From Torreya grandis (Eukaryota; Streptophyta; Pinopsida; Cupressales; Taxaceae): a stretch of DNA of 64,000 bases. Below the pieces are notes generated by a model. That model worked only from the letters and a program-made list of their open reading frames with translations. It did not search any database and was not told the origin of the DNA. Every line of letters begins with the position of its first letter. The stretch's first letter is position 1. The stretch lies in assembly GCA_037957365.1 (NCBI GenBank), contig JARHVA010004253.1, positions 239,501 through 303,500 of the forward strand, written 5' to 3'. The position numbers and the translations under genes were made by a program. Positions 1 to 12,433 of the stretch are shown here, piece by piece.

Positions 1-615
1 TAGGTTAAGGAATTAACTCTGAGCAAAGGTGAGTTAGGGTTGAGTTAATATTTGGAAAGGGTTCAAATTAAACCTAGGTGAGTCAAATCTTACCCTAGTA
101 GAGTTAATAGTTTTCAAGTAATTATGATTTTTTATTACTAGGCATAAATCTTAAAATTAGATATTTTAAGATATTTTCAAAGAGCTTGACAACTCATAGA
201 GGTAATGATGAAACACTAGGATATTTTCAATTTCCTTTTTTAGATATTCATTAATTTTAAATGGATAATTTAACAAGGCATTTAATTTTGTTTACTTTTT
301 TAATTGATTTTGATTAGAATTTTAATTCTTTAAATATTTGATTTAATTGTACAAGGGCCCCACTTAATAAATCCATAGGCCAAATTACTAGTTTTGATGT
401 CACAAGGTGATTAGGGATGAATCCATGGGAGGTTATTATTGCATACAATATAATAACCCAATTAGGTATGTTTAAACATGATTTTGAGCATTGATTAATG
501 ATGCATAAGAAAATATGGCATGTTTAGTGATTCCTATGATTGATTTTTAGTGGTTGGTAGGAATCAGTCCAAAGTCTATTTGAAGTCCAATTATGGCCAT
601 TTTTAGGTGTCCATA
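1..615 (-). repeat. Element A 3' LTR, partial
   Basis: Bases 1-615 align with 14770-15386 in the same orientation, for example the shared stretches around gagttagggttgagttaa and gggttcaaattaaaccta. On the minus strand the LTR starts at 615: the + strand tccata here stands for tctaca in the other copy. The remainder of this roughly 1 kb LTR lies left of the window. A purine-rich stretch (+ strand 616-630, gttttctcctatttt) sits just before the LTR start and could be the polypurine tract. Confidence 0.82.
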
Positions 616-2773
616 GTTTTCTCCTATTTTGGAAGATGTTTCAGGTTATAGGCATAACAATTTCTTCTCAAATAATAAAACATGTCATATAATAATGAAA
701 GAAGATAATTATTGGAGAATAAGCTCCAAACAATGTTTGGGAAGCCTATAATGATGCCTCCTTGAAGGAGTGGCTGACACATATGATAGATGGGCAGTCT
801 CTTAAAAAAGAATCAATAAGAAGAATGACATAAACCCATGGGTGAGCTTAATCCAATAGAGATAATGATTGCATGCATTTATTTAAATAATATTTATTTT
901 TCTAAAGGTTGTTATAATTATTAACAAAGTTTGAGATAATGATTTGCCCAAAAGTGGTTATAATCAGTGGCACATGCATATGCCCTAGTTAGGGCTGATG
1001 AGTCAAAATAATAATTTAACCACAAGCATTTATAGTTATTAATATGACTTGGATTAAAAAATGATATTTTATTATGCCTTAATAGGGTATATTGTAAATC
1101 ATAACTCAAGGATATAATATATCATATATATTAAATATGAATAGGAGTAAACGTAGATACGATAATCTAATGACTGAAGAATACACAAATAACCAGGTAT
1201 ATGAGGATGCACTAAGTGATGAAAGAAATGAATAGAAGAATAATAATAATGGATCAATGTGAATAATTTATTTTTACCTACCAATGTGGATATGATCATC
1301 CTTATTAGCATTGATATAACAATAATGGCCAATGGGTTTATTTGATCAAGGATGGTAGGAGGATTTTGCCAAGGGTACCAAGGAGAAAATTTTATGGCTC
1401 CATTGTCTGTAAGACTTATTGAGATGATTTTTTATATTGTACATGATGGTATGCATCATGATATAACACCATGATAACTTATCTAAAATATGCATAAGGA
1501 TTGACTCACAATCTAATAAACAATTGAAAATAATGCACCAATGATAAAAACCATGCTGACAATATTGGCATATACATATGGATGGACTCAATAATAATGT
1601 GCAAGTAATCACCTAATGAACACATATATACTAAGTCATGACACAACAACAAAAATAAATAAATAAATAGGCAAGCAATAAAATAAACAACTAAGCAAAC
1701 AAACACATAGAAAACTTAAAAGTAAAAACAATAGAAATCATCCTATCATCAACCAAATCAATATCTACATGTGAAGGTTCAATGAAAGGATAAACAAGTG
1801 ATTCCCCCAAGAAAGGATACATGAAAATGTAAAGTTTAAACCCCCAATTATAGTGAAATAGACTATAACCAATAATGAATTTGCCCTAGTAGTGTAAATT
1901 CAAGATTACTAACTAGGTTTAAATAGGACAATTTTTTTTGGATTTTTAAAAATTTTAAATGTTATTTGGAATTTTGAGGTATCTTAACTCTTTATAGGTT
2001 GACAATATACCACCCAAAAAAATTTGAAGAGCATTGTATTAAGTTTCTTATAAAATTATGAGAGCATAGGGAAAAGAGGGACTGAGGTGACCTTAACATG
2101 AATTGAGCACGACCTACATAGTCCCATTAAGACATCACGTCAAAATAGTCTTTCCAATACAAAAGGTAGTGAGATCTGATATGATAATAACAAGTGCATG
2201 AATTTAGGCTAAATTTCAATTCAAATAAGAATAGAAATGGTAAGGTGATGCAACAATGCATGGTAAATGTGTTTCTCCTAATTTGACCATTGGTGGTTAT
2301 ATTCAGTGGCACCAATCAAACATAAATGAAAGATAAATTGCTAGATCTAATGTCACACTATTGTCATAGACTATCATTTAAACATGGAATTATGAAACTA
2401 CTAAAACTAGATCATAATCCTCTCACAGATGGTGTGGGAAGAACTAAAGGAACCAAGAACAAAAGGGTTGGGTAGGGTGGTTAATAATAGGCTTTGGTCA
2501 AATAAGAAATGCATGGTAAAATAGCCTACGGTATGACATAAAGAATATAATAGGATGGTATTTTGTGGAAAATAGTAAGAGGGTTTCCCCCAAGGGAAAA
2601 TATAAGGCAAATGGTAGGGTATGAACTAATAAGGTGAATGGAAACTAAAAATGATAAGGTAAATGGCAAGGCAAAATGTTTAGGTAAATGTTTTTGGCCA
2701 AGATATAGGTATGGTTTTTGGCAATGTGTAGCATATGATTATGTTGTTCCTATTGATGTGGAGATTCATGTCT
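616..2773 (-). other. Element A 3' internal region, non-coding
   Basis: This stretch lies between A's 3' LTR and the nested element F. Short open frames on the minus strand (for example 1612-1346 and 1332-1099) resemble nothing I know. Bases 1640-1735 are T-rich low complexity on the minus strand, similar in character to the T-rich block of element D at 32480-33235. Bases 870-970 hold copies of the TATAACCACC motif described separately. Otherwise I see nothing recognisable. Confidence 0.5.
932..970 (-). repeat. Recurrent TATAACCACC-type motif, copy in A 3' region
   Basis: On the minus strand this reads TATAACCACTTTTGGGCAAA with TCATTATCTC following. It matches 9941-9975 (minus) and 16027-16057 (plus) with few differences. 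Read as protein, all three give D-(Y/C)-N-H-(L/F)-W-(V/A)-N-(H/Q)-Y. A weaker copy (ttaataattataacaacctttag on the minus strand) lies at about 905-925. Confidence 0.6.
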
Positions 2774-3150
2774 TGATCAACATATTATTTTATTAATTGA
2801 CACTCTAACCAAGATCATATAGGCATTCCATTATGATTAATTCATTACACACAACATAAAGAAAAAAACTATCTATAATACAAATGATAGTATTAAATAT
2901 CTCCTTAACTCCTTACCATGTAAATGCACTCCAAGAGTGTCAATAAATAGGAGTGAGAGGTGAGTGTAGGACAAGAATGTGGCCCTCCCACTAGATTAGT
3001 GGTGAGACCATTATCTCACACTAAAGACTTAGTGGTGAGGCCATTGTCCCCCACTAAGGAGCCAATGTGGCCCATTAAGCACTAAGAACATGTGCACACA
3101 AAATTAGTCTTAATCAATCCCTAATCAAGCTTAACTAGAATAATCTAACA
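2774..3150 (-). repeat. Element F 3' LTR
   Basis: Matches 8243-8599 over nearly its whole length, for example aataggagtgagaggtgagt and actaagaacatgt. It carries an extra stretch of about 19 bases (tattattttattaattgac, 2781-2799) absent from the other LTR. On the minus strand it starts TGTTAGATTATTC at 3150. Confidence 0.85.
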
Positions 3151-3160
3151 CCCTCCCTTA
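3151..3160 (-). other. Element F polypurine tract
   Basis: On the minus strand taaGGGAGGG ends exactly where the 3' LTR TGTTAG begins, the expected place for the plus-strand primer of reverse transcription. Confidence 0.75.
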
Positions 3161-6100
3161 AGAAAAGATTAGGGAGTGAATAGAAAACACAAATGGGTCC
3201 CAACTATTAGGCCTAATAAGGTAACCATACATAAATATTGGATACAATGTGAAGTTAAATGTCCTTATAGATGCCAAACCATCTTGACAAAGTATATGCA
3301 CGTCGAGTCACTATAACCACCAATTTGAAGTAGGAATGGTGTTGAATACAGAGATCACTTAAAAGAAAACACTGTGCTCTAAACTATTGGGGATAATGAT
3401 GAACTCAAGGAAGAATTACCTAAAACACCCTCCCTTATTGTTGAACTAGGAGAAGATGGAAATTAAAGTCTCAAAATAAGTGGACTAAAAATGGTGAAAT
3501 GTTATCAAAAATACTAGTGGGGATGTTGCACTAGTGTCGCTACACAAAAATTCACCAAAAATGCCACTGAGACATAATAATCCTCATATGGATTCTGGCA
3601 GACAAAGTGGTTAAATAAGATATCCATGTATAAGGAGGAATATAGAAAACACACAAAAATGTTCTAAGTGCACAAAAAACACACAACTACTAAATAAGGA
3701 GCTCATGAGAATAAATTATTAAAAAAATAGTAGATGTAGGAAATAAAGATGAAGATTGGGGGAAATATGTCACTAGAGTCCTCACCAAGAGTGCTTCAGA
3801 TTCCACTAATAATTGAGGAAAGATCCACCCCAAATGAATATAATGGTGATGAAGATGCTTGTATAGGAGTGGAGACAAAGTCCACAATAGTAAAATGCAA
3901 GGTAACATCGATATATGTGTCAAGTTAATCAATGATAACAACTAGAAGCTCAAGTATCTCAAGCTTGAGTGAAGGCACAAGTGTCTCCATGGAAGAAGAT
4001 AAGACACTAAGAAAGGGGCCTTGAAGGAGACAATATATAAGACATTAGACTTAATTTAAAATGAATCTATATAATACAATAGAGGAAACTAGAAAAAAAA
4101 ATGAGATACATTATAAGGGTCTCTTAAAATAATAGTAATAACAACTGTAGTCAAGAGATCAAAAAACACATGCTTCAAGGCATCCCAAGAAAGCAAATTT
4201 CTTGATACTCAAACACAATGGTAAAGAAGGTGCACTAGATGGAACAAGGGCCATCAAATAGAAATGCACACAATGGACTCAAAAGTCATAATGGAACTCA
4301 AATGTGCATGAGTGGTCTAGATCCACTACTCAAATACAAAGAAACAAATGACATTATATTCACCATAATAGATATTATAAAAAGATACTGTCAGAGGTGT
4401 CAAAAGTGCAAAAATGTTCACCAAAATGAATTTGATCTACTACCAAAAGATATGATGCACCAAGGGTTAGCAATAAACATGACAATCGATGAAGCAAGAT
4501 CATCACCATACCCCTCATGATTTTGATAGGTGGAGTGATGAAAATAGGTCTAAATGAGTGGGATGAATCCACTACTTGAACACTGATGATTTTTCATTAT
4601 ATACACTAGAATATCTCTACATCAAGTTGAAGGAGATTATCAAGCTATCAAAGGAGTGTCAAAGTTACAAATAAAATCTCTCAAGAAGATGGCCTTGGTG
4701 GTGATGGGAAAGTCAAAGAACTGAAAGAGTGAATTGGTGTTTATAATGGAGCAACATACACATGAAGGTCAACATAGTTAAAATAGTAAACCACTCATGG
4801 CACTTTATAACTCAGTGTAAGTAAAAAATATCCCATACATAAAAACACTAGATGATGTAAGAAACAATAAAAGGCTGTTAATTTATAGAACATGCCATCA
4901 AGAGTCATGAGAGTTACTCCAAAAATAAGGGAGTTGTCTGTATATAAAGAATTAATATAACAGAGGAACCACATTGGTAAAATTTACACAACTAATTATA
5001 ACACCACCACCACATGAAATCCATCCCAGATAAATACAGATGGTGTATGAATATGCTTGCATGAGTGGGCACAAGTCTATAATAGAAAAATGTGAGACAA
5101 CATCCAAAAGTGTGTCAGGGTGATCAATCCTAACACATCCTCAGTACTCTCATGCCTAAGTGTAGGTAGAGCAAAAATCTATGTCACTCAACAACCTCAA
5201 GAAGAGTGAATCAAACAAAAAAAGGAGACTTGTCATAAAAATTTCCTAATCAAGATAAAACACTTCCTAAAGATCTAATATTATGCTGAGAAATCCATGT
5301 AATAAGCTAAATAGGGGTAGTTAATACCTATAAATGCTTATTAAAGCCCATAATTCAAAGCATGCAAGAGCCAAAAAACAATATGCATCTCAACATAAGG
5401 AGGCATATGTGTAGGTAGAACTAGAGTGGGATGTGTAGAGTGTGTAATAATAATGGGCATAGAACAATCGATTGCCACAATGCGAGCAACAATAATAATG
5501 TGTTACTTAAGATTTAGTAGGGAATAATATCTAATAGTTATATAAAAAGTGTGAAGCTCAAAATAGAGCATGTCATTAAGTAGCTGAAGAGTGTGGATAA
5601 TGGTGACAAAAGCCATTATGTATGTAAAAAATACACCCAAAGAATTAACAACCAAAAAAATGATAAGCTACAAGATGTCAAACTCTACCAAAAATGCATC
5701 TATAGTAACAATGTGGGCCCTATCCAACTACACAAAATTTTTGACATTGAGCTACCCCACATTAGCTACTCATCAAAATGAGAACAAACTCATCAAAAAT
5801 CTAAAGGTGACTGTCAACCAAAAAAGAGAAATTTGTCAAGAGTATGTGCATGCTAGAGGAAACTCTGTTAAATAAGGAGATCAAACAACAAGGAGAATCT
5901 AAAGGCAGAAGGAAAAAAATGTGGCCAAAAAAAAAGTGGAAAAATAAATGTACATGAATAATGTGGGATGTCAAGCTCAATTGAAAATACATCCACAAGT
6001 GTACAAGTGGTAAGGGGTTGGGGTTGGGGGGGTCTAGGGTATCAAAAACACTCAATGTGGCATTAAAAATGCCTCCCAAAATGGATGTCGATTAACACCA

Positions 6101-8223
6101 AAAATGCATCCATGAGAATAATATGTAGTCAAGAGGGTAAAATGATCAATAACCTCAAGAAATGAAGGTAAGATCAAAAAAATTATTTGTTTTTATTGTG
6201 ATGGGGTTTGACTTTCTATCAGACTAGACCTCACCCTCCATATTCATCAATCGAGATAGAAGTCAAATGAAAAAATAAATAATTTTACCCTTGAAAATAA
6301 TACTCATCCCTTTTACAATTTTGACTCACTTACACTTTTGTCTCATTATAAATTACCCCACTTTTAAAAAATATCCCACTAATTACAAATACCCTCAATA
6401 AGTAATGTCTACCAATTTGTTATAAGATCCCCACTTTACAATTTGCATCTACTTTGGTAATAAAATGGTCCCTACATGAAAGTTTTTCTCCTGATTTAAA
6501 TCATCTCCACTTAAAATCACTATTGAAATTAATCTTATCAAAAATATTTACAACTATCATTCATATGAATGACATGGAATATAAAGAATAAGCCATTGTC
6601 TGTATGTTTGTCACTAAAAAAGCACCCCACTATTAAAAATGTATCCCCACATATAATCCAACCTCCACTAAGCACAAACATGATTTTCCCACCCATCTAA
6701 AGTATCTCCACCTTTAATTTTTTTTTGAAATTAAAAGTGGAAGGGGCTCGATCCAACATCCTCCATCCTTGATATGAGGATTTGACCAAAATTATTAATT
6801 CATAATGTCATGGCTTTTATAAAATATATGGATAAATTTTATTTGATTTTTTAAAAAAAAAATTCAAAATGTCAATGAATAATTTAATGAATAAAACCTT
6901 TTGGTTTTAGTTTTAAGGGAATGCATGGAGAGAAGGTTGACTGGCAAGCAAAGTGTCATTAAAGGAGAGAGACCAAGTGGATGGTGTGTGAGTCAAGCTA
7001 GAGAGCTGAGTTAGTTATGTTGTCATGTATTAATACAAAGTTGAGATATGAGGGGTTTGGGAGCTTAGACCCCATCAAGAGTAAGAATTACAAATCCAAG
7101 AAAGCTAGACCCCTTGATCATGAATAGATACCATGATGCTCTCACAAGATTATAATAACCCACAGTCTAAAACAAATTACTAAACCACATAAATTAAAAT
7201 TCAAGGGTTTGAATCTCATCATTGTGATGGTAGAGGTGAAGCCATAACAAGCCCAATGGTGATTGAGCTAAATGGAAGAGCCATGGGAAGTGTCATGGAG
7301 GTTGAGATAGGTAGTGCTACACCATGTTGAAGGTCTGTAGTCATGGAAATTCATGAAACATAGATCCAAATAAAAAGTATCTAAGGTGTCATTAAAAACC
7401 ACCATACATGGAAAGAGATGTGAGAAAGCTAGGAGAGGAGATCTAAATGGTTTGTGGTCTTCATATTATGCTTTTGAACATTAACATCAAGGATAATGAA
7501 AGCAAAGTTTCAACACTAATTTTTGCAGAGGAAGGATCAAGCCTTTCCTAAACAAATTATTGGATCTAAATACATAATGATGAAGGAGCAGGTGGGGATC
7601 AAGATCTATCCTTTCAACAGATGGAATAGACTCCATAGGACTATTGCAAGGCTAAGCCACAATGCCTTATATTCCATCCTATCACTACAAATCCATTGAT
7701 CAAACCCCCTCAATATCCTCCCTACCACTTTTACCTAAACTAATTAAAAACATTTAGTGTGTGTCATAGTAATAAAAAAGACAAATGGCTAAAGAAAATT
7801 AATGTAGGGCATTGAAGAACATCAAGCTTAGATTTAGTGAAGCTAAGTGGTGTAAGCTATGTAATTTATTGACCAAAGAACTAGTAGGTCATTCAAGGTA
7901 TAAACCTAGGCTAAATCCAAAACTTCAAAGACTAATCAATGGAAAAACAAATAGAGTCAAGATTCAAGATTTTAACCTAGAGAATGCTTCAAACTCTTTC
8001 ACAAAGTTAATTAAAGGATTATATATCCAAAACATAAAACATGGCTTTAAATACATACATTGCGAAACCAAATCAAGGAATGTACGGCCAAAAAATTACA
8101 ACAATCTAAAAAATTTAAAAAATCAATTTAAAGAATAGATTTGAGGTTTGGCTAGACTCAAAGAAGGCCAAATACAAAAATCAAGGGGATAAAGAAAAGA
8201 TGAGTAATAAATGTGATGTCCTA
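3161..8223 (-). other. Element F interior, no recognisable coding
   Basis: There is no retrotransposon protein that I can name in five kilobases. The interior holds degenerate direct repeats: 3815-3965 resembles 5015-5165 (shared words such as gaatatgcttg / gaagatgcttg and aagtccacaatag / aagtctataatag). The phrase accaaaaatgc(c/a) recurs at about 3555, 5690 and 6100. Bases 6300-6740 are G-poor, with repeated ccccact words. An open frame at 7812-8138 (+, 108 codons, Lys/Asn-rich) resembles no family I know and is probably chance. Confidence 0.5.
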
Positions 8224-8234
8224 CTCTGATACTA
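8224..8234 (-). other. Element F primer binding site (tRNA-iMet type)
   Basis: The + strand CTCTGATACTA is the complement of TAGTATCAGAG, one base from TGGTATCAGAG, the usual plant initiator-tRNA primer site. It lies 8 bases inside the 5' LTR end. Confidence 0.8.
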
Positions 8235-8242
8235 TATTTGAG

Positions 8243-8599
8243 TGATCAACACCCTAACTAAGATCATATAGGAATACCATTATCATTAATGCATTACACA
8301 CAACACAAAGAACAAAACTATCTATAATACAAATGATAATATTACATATCCCCTCAACTCCTTACCATGTCAATTCACTCCAAGATTGTTAATAAATAGG
8401 AGTGAGAGGTGAGTGGAGGATAATTAGGTAGCCCTCCTACTAGATGAGTGGTGATACCATTGTATCCCACTAAGGATTGAGTCGTGATGCCACTATCCCC
8501 CATTGAGGAGCCAATGTGGCCCACTAATCACTAAGAACATGTACACACAATATTAGTCTTAATCAAACCCTAATTGAGCTTAACTAGACTACTCTAACA
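8243..8599 (-). repeat. Element F 5' LTR
   Basis: Partner of 2774-3150. On the minus strand it runs from TGTTAGAGTAG (8599) to GGGTGTTGATCA (8243), next to the primer site. Confidence 0.85.
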
Positions 8600-9753
8600 C
8601 ATATGATACAACTATAATAATCAATTAGTTAAATTTCTAGCCCACACCTCTTTTGAATAGCTACTCTATCAATAACTTACTGTAGATTTGGACTCTAAGA
8701 ATGTTGTTGGGATATTCATTGGTCATTGATTCTATTTCCTTTAGCCTTCAAGATAAAATATCTACATAGATTCTATAAAGGAAAGTACAACAAGGGATGA
8801 TAAATATAGATAAAAAATGGATGATAGGTCTAATTTAGAAATATAAAGGTGGATGATAATGAAATGTATAATGGTTAGGAAATAAATGAAGATCAAGATT
8901 TCTAAGTACACACAATGCTGTTGATTTTGGATTTGACATAACTTTGGTTATGGTAGGTTGAAGACTTTTAAATATGATCTTCATAGGACCACCATATTTT
9001 TTTGTAGTTTGGGCTTGAGAGTATCTACATATTATTATGATGTATATTGGAAGCTATATTGATATGATATTTGATAATGTTTTCATCAAGAAATGAATAA
9101 ATGTTGTTCTTAGCTATTTGCACCTTGATGAGGTTTTCACCAATGAATTTGTCTTAATTTTCTCATACCACCTCTGAGAAGGCATCACTAAATAATTTTG
9201 AATTTTTATTTTGATCATATTATAATGCCTCAAATAAGGTTTCACTAGAAGATGTTGAGTTTAAACTTGGATTTCCCCCTAGTGCTTCTAAGAAGGTTTC
9301 ACTAGGATATTATTCTTCTTCTACATGAATGTGGTCTTAGCCTCCCTAATATTATAAAATCGATATGTTTCCATGGTTGTAGATCAATAAGGTATGATTT
9401 TATTGGTCCTAATCAACACTTATGAGAGGTGAAAGGTCAATATAATGGATAGGTTGGTTGGTGTTAATGGCATGTAGAAAGTTAATGGAATGGAAAGAGG
9501 TAGTACAATCCTCATAGAAGATCCTAGGATAACTTGTGTTGAAGTTAGATTAATCATCCTCAAAAACCATATAAGGATCACAAATATATTCAAATTGATC
9601 TGTGAGGCATGTGTAACCAATGTTGTAACTAACACAAATGTATTCAGATACTAAAGTTGATTCTAAATCAAGGGACTTTGAATCTAATGTTGAGACTGAT
9701 GTTGATTCTTATTTTGATGTCAATTCAATAATATAACCTAACTTCAATGTTTA

Positions 9754-10159
9754 TTATTCATATGGTGTGGATGTTATGATAATGATGTATTGTTTAATGT
9801 TTGGTATTGGACAAGTAATAGGCTCCACAAAGATTGGTTTATCAAAGTGAGACTCCTCCATGAGGGGAAAAAGTTCAAGAGATAACTCCATAGAGATTGG
9901 CTTGTTAAGGGGAGGATAATAAAAAATAGACATATGGTCGAGATAATGATTCACCCAAAGGTGGTTACAATCATTAATAAGTGACTTCAACAAAGACTGG
10001 CTTGTTAGAGTGAGACTCCTCGACAATGGGTAAAGGATCAAAAGGTGATTCATCATAGGTTAAATCATCACAAATAGGTGTTTCAATAAAAAAATCATGG
10101 ATTGGTTGGTTCTCTTGGCCTTGGTTTATAATCAGTTGAAAAATACCAATTTTCAACAC
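9754..10159 (-). pseudogene. Unrecognised repeat-bearing protein remnant of element A
   Basis: Two overlapping minus-strand frames (10159-9974, 61 codons; 10056-9754, 100 codons) contain the same motif twice, once in each frame: PLPIVEESHSNKPVFVE and FPLMEESHFDKPIFVEP. The two are about 150 bp apart and out of frame with each other, so a duplicated acidic module has been split by a frameshift. The second frame also carries NDCNHLWVNHYLDHM, the protein form of the recurrent TATAACCACC motif. I do not recognise the family and give no function. It lies downstream of A's 5' LTR and leader, where gag would be expected, but it has no gag or zinc-knuckle features. Confidence 0.4.
9941..9975 (-). repeat. 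Recurrent TATAACCACC-type motif, copy in A interior
   Basis: The minus strand reads TGTAACCACCTTTGGGTGAA followed by TCATTATCTC. The same motif lies at 932-970 (minus) and 16027-16057 (plus). Confidence 0.6.
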
Positions 10160-10404
10160 ATCTTGGTCTTCAAATGATTGGTTCGATTGGAGAGGTACTA
10201 ATTAGCTCAATTTTAATTGGATGATTGGCATGGGTTTTTTAAAAGTGGGGAATGGTTGGAAATATATGAAGGATTACCATATATTAGATAATTATAGGCT
10301 TATTAAAGGTGGGTTTATGGCCTATGAAGATAATTGTGACTCATCTAGTTGTGTTTGCTCAACATTTTAAAGATAAAAAGTTATCATACTTGGAAGGGCT
10401 AGTA

Positions 10405-10790
10405 ATGGTAATTGTAGGGCATTGAAAATGTTTGTTTATTTCACAAGCCAAAGGATGAGGTCTTGGAATAGAAATATTAAAGCATTACAAAGCATGGCTA
10501 ATACCATGATCCAAAGAATGAGATCTTTGTATTGAAATGCTAGGGCATTGTAAATATTGGTTGCTTGCACAAGCCAAAGGATGGGGTATTGGAATAGAAA
10601 TGGTAGGGCATTGTGAATCTTGGTTTATATCACAATCCAAAGGATAAGGTCCTAGTATGGTAATGGTAGGGTGTCATGGAGCTTGGTTGATCACACAAGC
10701 TAGAGGATGAGGTCTTAAAATGGTAATCTTTAGATGTTGTGGAGTTTGGTTGCACACACAATCTAAAGGAGAGTTAATGATATAGGTGAG
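10405..10790 (-). repeat. Tandem minisatellite, unit about 62 bp, six copies
   Basis: The unit on the + strand is roughly tagggcattgtgaatcttgg, then cacaagccaaaggatgaggt, then cttggaatagaaatgg. Copies begin near 10415, 10476, 10541, 10604, 10666 and 10728, a spacing of 61-65 bases. The copies are diverged from one another. It lies inside element A. Tandem arrays inside Tat-type retrotransposons are known, so this could be an element-borne minisatellite. Confidence 0.85.
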
Positions 10791-12120
10791 GGATCAGGTA
10801 ACATGAGTGGTGAGAGGATGAAGATTGTACTTTAACTATCTTAAAGAATGTATCACTAAATATAGATCTTGAGGATCTTAGCTTTGTTCTCCAAATTGAG
10901 TATTATAAGGAGGATAAGGATTTGTCTCACAAACCACTTATTCACCATATGGGTCTTGAACAAAGGTAATTTATGTGGCCATTCTATCATAAATTGGATT
11001 TTAAATGTCTTTATTATGAGTGTAATGAGACATATACACATCAGTGATGAACACTTCACAGAAGGCCTATAGTTATAAAAACTATGAAAAACAATGTCCA
11101 AAGGATAAAGGGTCCAAACATAGTCTAACTTGGTATAGGGATGGAGATGTATCTCCAAAAAGTCATGTGTTAAAACATGGTACAAAATATTTTAATGTCA
11201 AATTTCTTACACAAATTGCCGAGGGGATGATTAAAATTGACATGCCAAACTTTAGGTTCAAAGTTTTCTAAACAAGTCTAATTTAATAAAACAAAAATTG
11301 CTATCTTTTGGAAAAATAAGGCACAAAATCTAGGCTCAAAATAGGTCTTTTGGAAAAGTCACAAAAGCTAGAATTTAAACAAAATGAAGGTATGAGATTT
11401 TAATCTAACAAATTTGAAACACTTTAGCATAAACCAAGCACTCATATTTAAACATGAACTTGGTCAATTGGAATAAGGAATTAAATAAAAGGCATAAGGA
11501 AGATGGGTTATTTCTACCAAATAAAGGCATAAACAATAGTGAAAACTAGGCTTTTTAAACTATCAATAAGATAAATAAAGATAAGCACCATAACAACACT
11601 AGGTAAAGATCCAAAAGGCACACAAGGATTGGTTTTTGAATTAGAATTTACCATAAGGAAAACAAGTATTCAAAATTATTCAAGTATAATAATGGCATTA
11701 TCTCACTCTAAATATATGATCAATGATTAGTTTTAAGATTTAGAGGCAAAAAAGTTTGAAATGAATTGGGTAACATAACGACACACTTTTCAAATAAGTG
11801 ACTCACATAAAGGTTTGTCAAAATATTAAGGTAAAGGTACAATGTTAAATGGGTAGTGTAACTTCTCCTCAAACAAAGGAGTGATGTATACTCAAGGATC
11901 ATTTTGATGTGGTATAAAAAACCAATATTTTAGACTCAAAACCCATGTTAGAAAAGGATAAAATGACATAAACACCTAAGTGTAACATCCAAAATCCTAA
12001 AACTAAAAACAAATTCCATGAATATAATCACTCTTAGGAGGATTTTAAGTGTTAATACAAAAATAAAATCACATGAAAATTAGGATTTTTAGGCCCCCTC
12101 TTCTCCCAAGAGTTTCTACT
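10791..12120 (-). other. Element A leader block shared with element A'
   Basis: From about 11130 to 12120 the minus strand aligns with 62836-64000 on the + strand. Shared stretches include aagagggggcctaaaaa, tttcaaattTgttagatta, gagcctagattttgtgccttat and gtgtaagacatttaatgt-like words. It is not obviously coding. Short frames here (for example 10869-11072 and 11044-11271 on +) are antisense to the element. Bases 10791-11130 show nothing further. Confidence 0.7.
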
Positions 12121-12346
12121 TTCACATAGAACTCAACTAGCTTGTTTTGAAATGGTCTTATCCAGGGTAAATTTTAGTAGTGACTATTGATTAATTTATG
12201 AATATTCTAATTTTTGGATTTTGGTTTTGGAAAATTTTTAGGGTTAGCATATGGGATCAAATTTCCAAAATTTTATGGATATAAATTATTTTGGGGATTG
12301 GCTCACCAACCCTTAACAACATGATCTTAGAAAGTAGTTTAATTCA

Positions 12347-12348
<2 letters not shown>

Positions 12349-12420
<72 letters not shown>
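12349..12420. repeat. (AT)n microsatellite, 36 units
   Basis: Seventy-two bases of uninterrupted AT repeat. The YIYIYI open frames on both strands across it are artefacts. Confidence 0.98.
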
Positions 12421-12427
<7 letters not shown>

Positions 12428-12433
12428 TAATAT

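Larger units (their letters stand above)
2774..8599 (-). mobile_element. Element F: copia-like non-autonomous LTR element
   Basis: Two direct repeats of about 360-377 bp (2774-3150 and 8243-8599) flank a 5.1 kb interior. On the minus strand the right copy is the 5' LTR, followed within ten bases by a tRNA-iMet-type primer site; the left copy is the 3' LTR, preceded directly by AAGGGAGGG. LTRs begin TGTTAG and end TGATCA on the minus strand. Primer type, LTR length and LTR ends suit Ty1/copia, but no gag, integrase or reverse transcriptase could be recognised on either strand, so it is either a large non-autonomous derivative or very decayed. The flanks (tgtct left, catat right) do not form a clear target duplication. 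Confidence 0.75.
8600..10390 (-). other. Element A interior between F and the 62 bp array
   Basis: A interior resumes after F. Bases 9125-9315 carry four degenerate copies of aaggttTCACTAg spaced about 50 bases apart (near 9130, 9180, 9234 and 9293); on the minus strand they read as repeated S-x-E-T-(F/L)-x-E-A-L-like words interrupted by stops. Bases 9754-10159 carry a separate protein remnant. No pol domain is seen. Confidence 0.45.

Noticed and set aside
5801..6079. 92-codon minus-strand frame with a hydrophobic, Phe-rich centre, as a possible membrane protein
   Set aside because: It is the complement of an A-rich stretch inside F and has no family resemblance.
7812..8138. 108-codon Lys/Asn-rich frame on the + strand
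   Set aside because: Antisense to element F, no similarity to a known family, AT-rich composition, not duplicated elsewhere.
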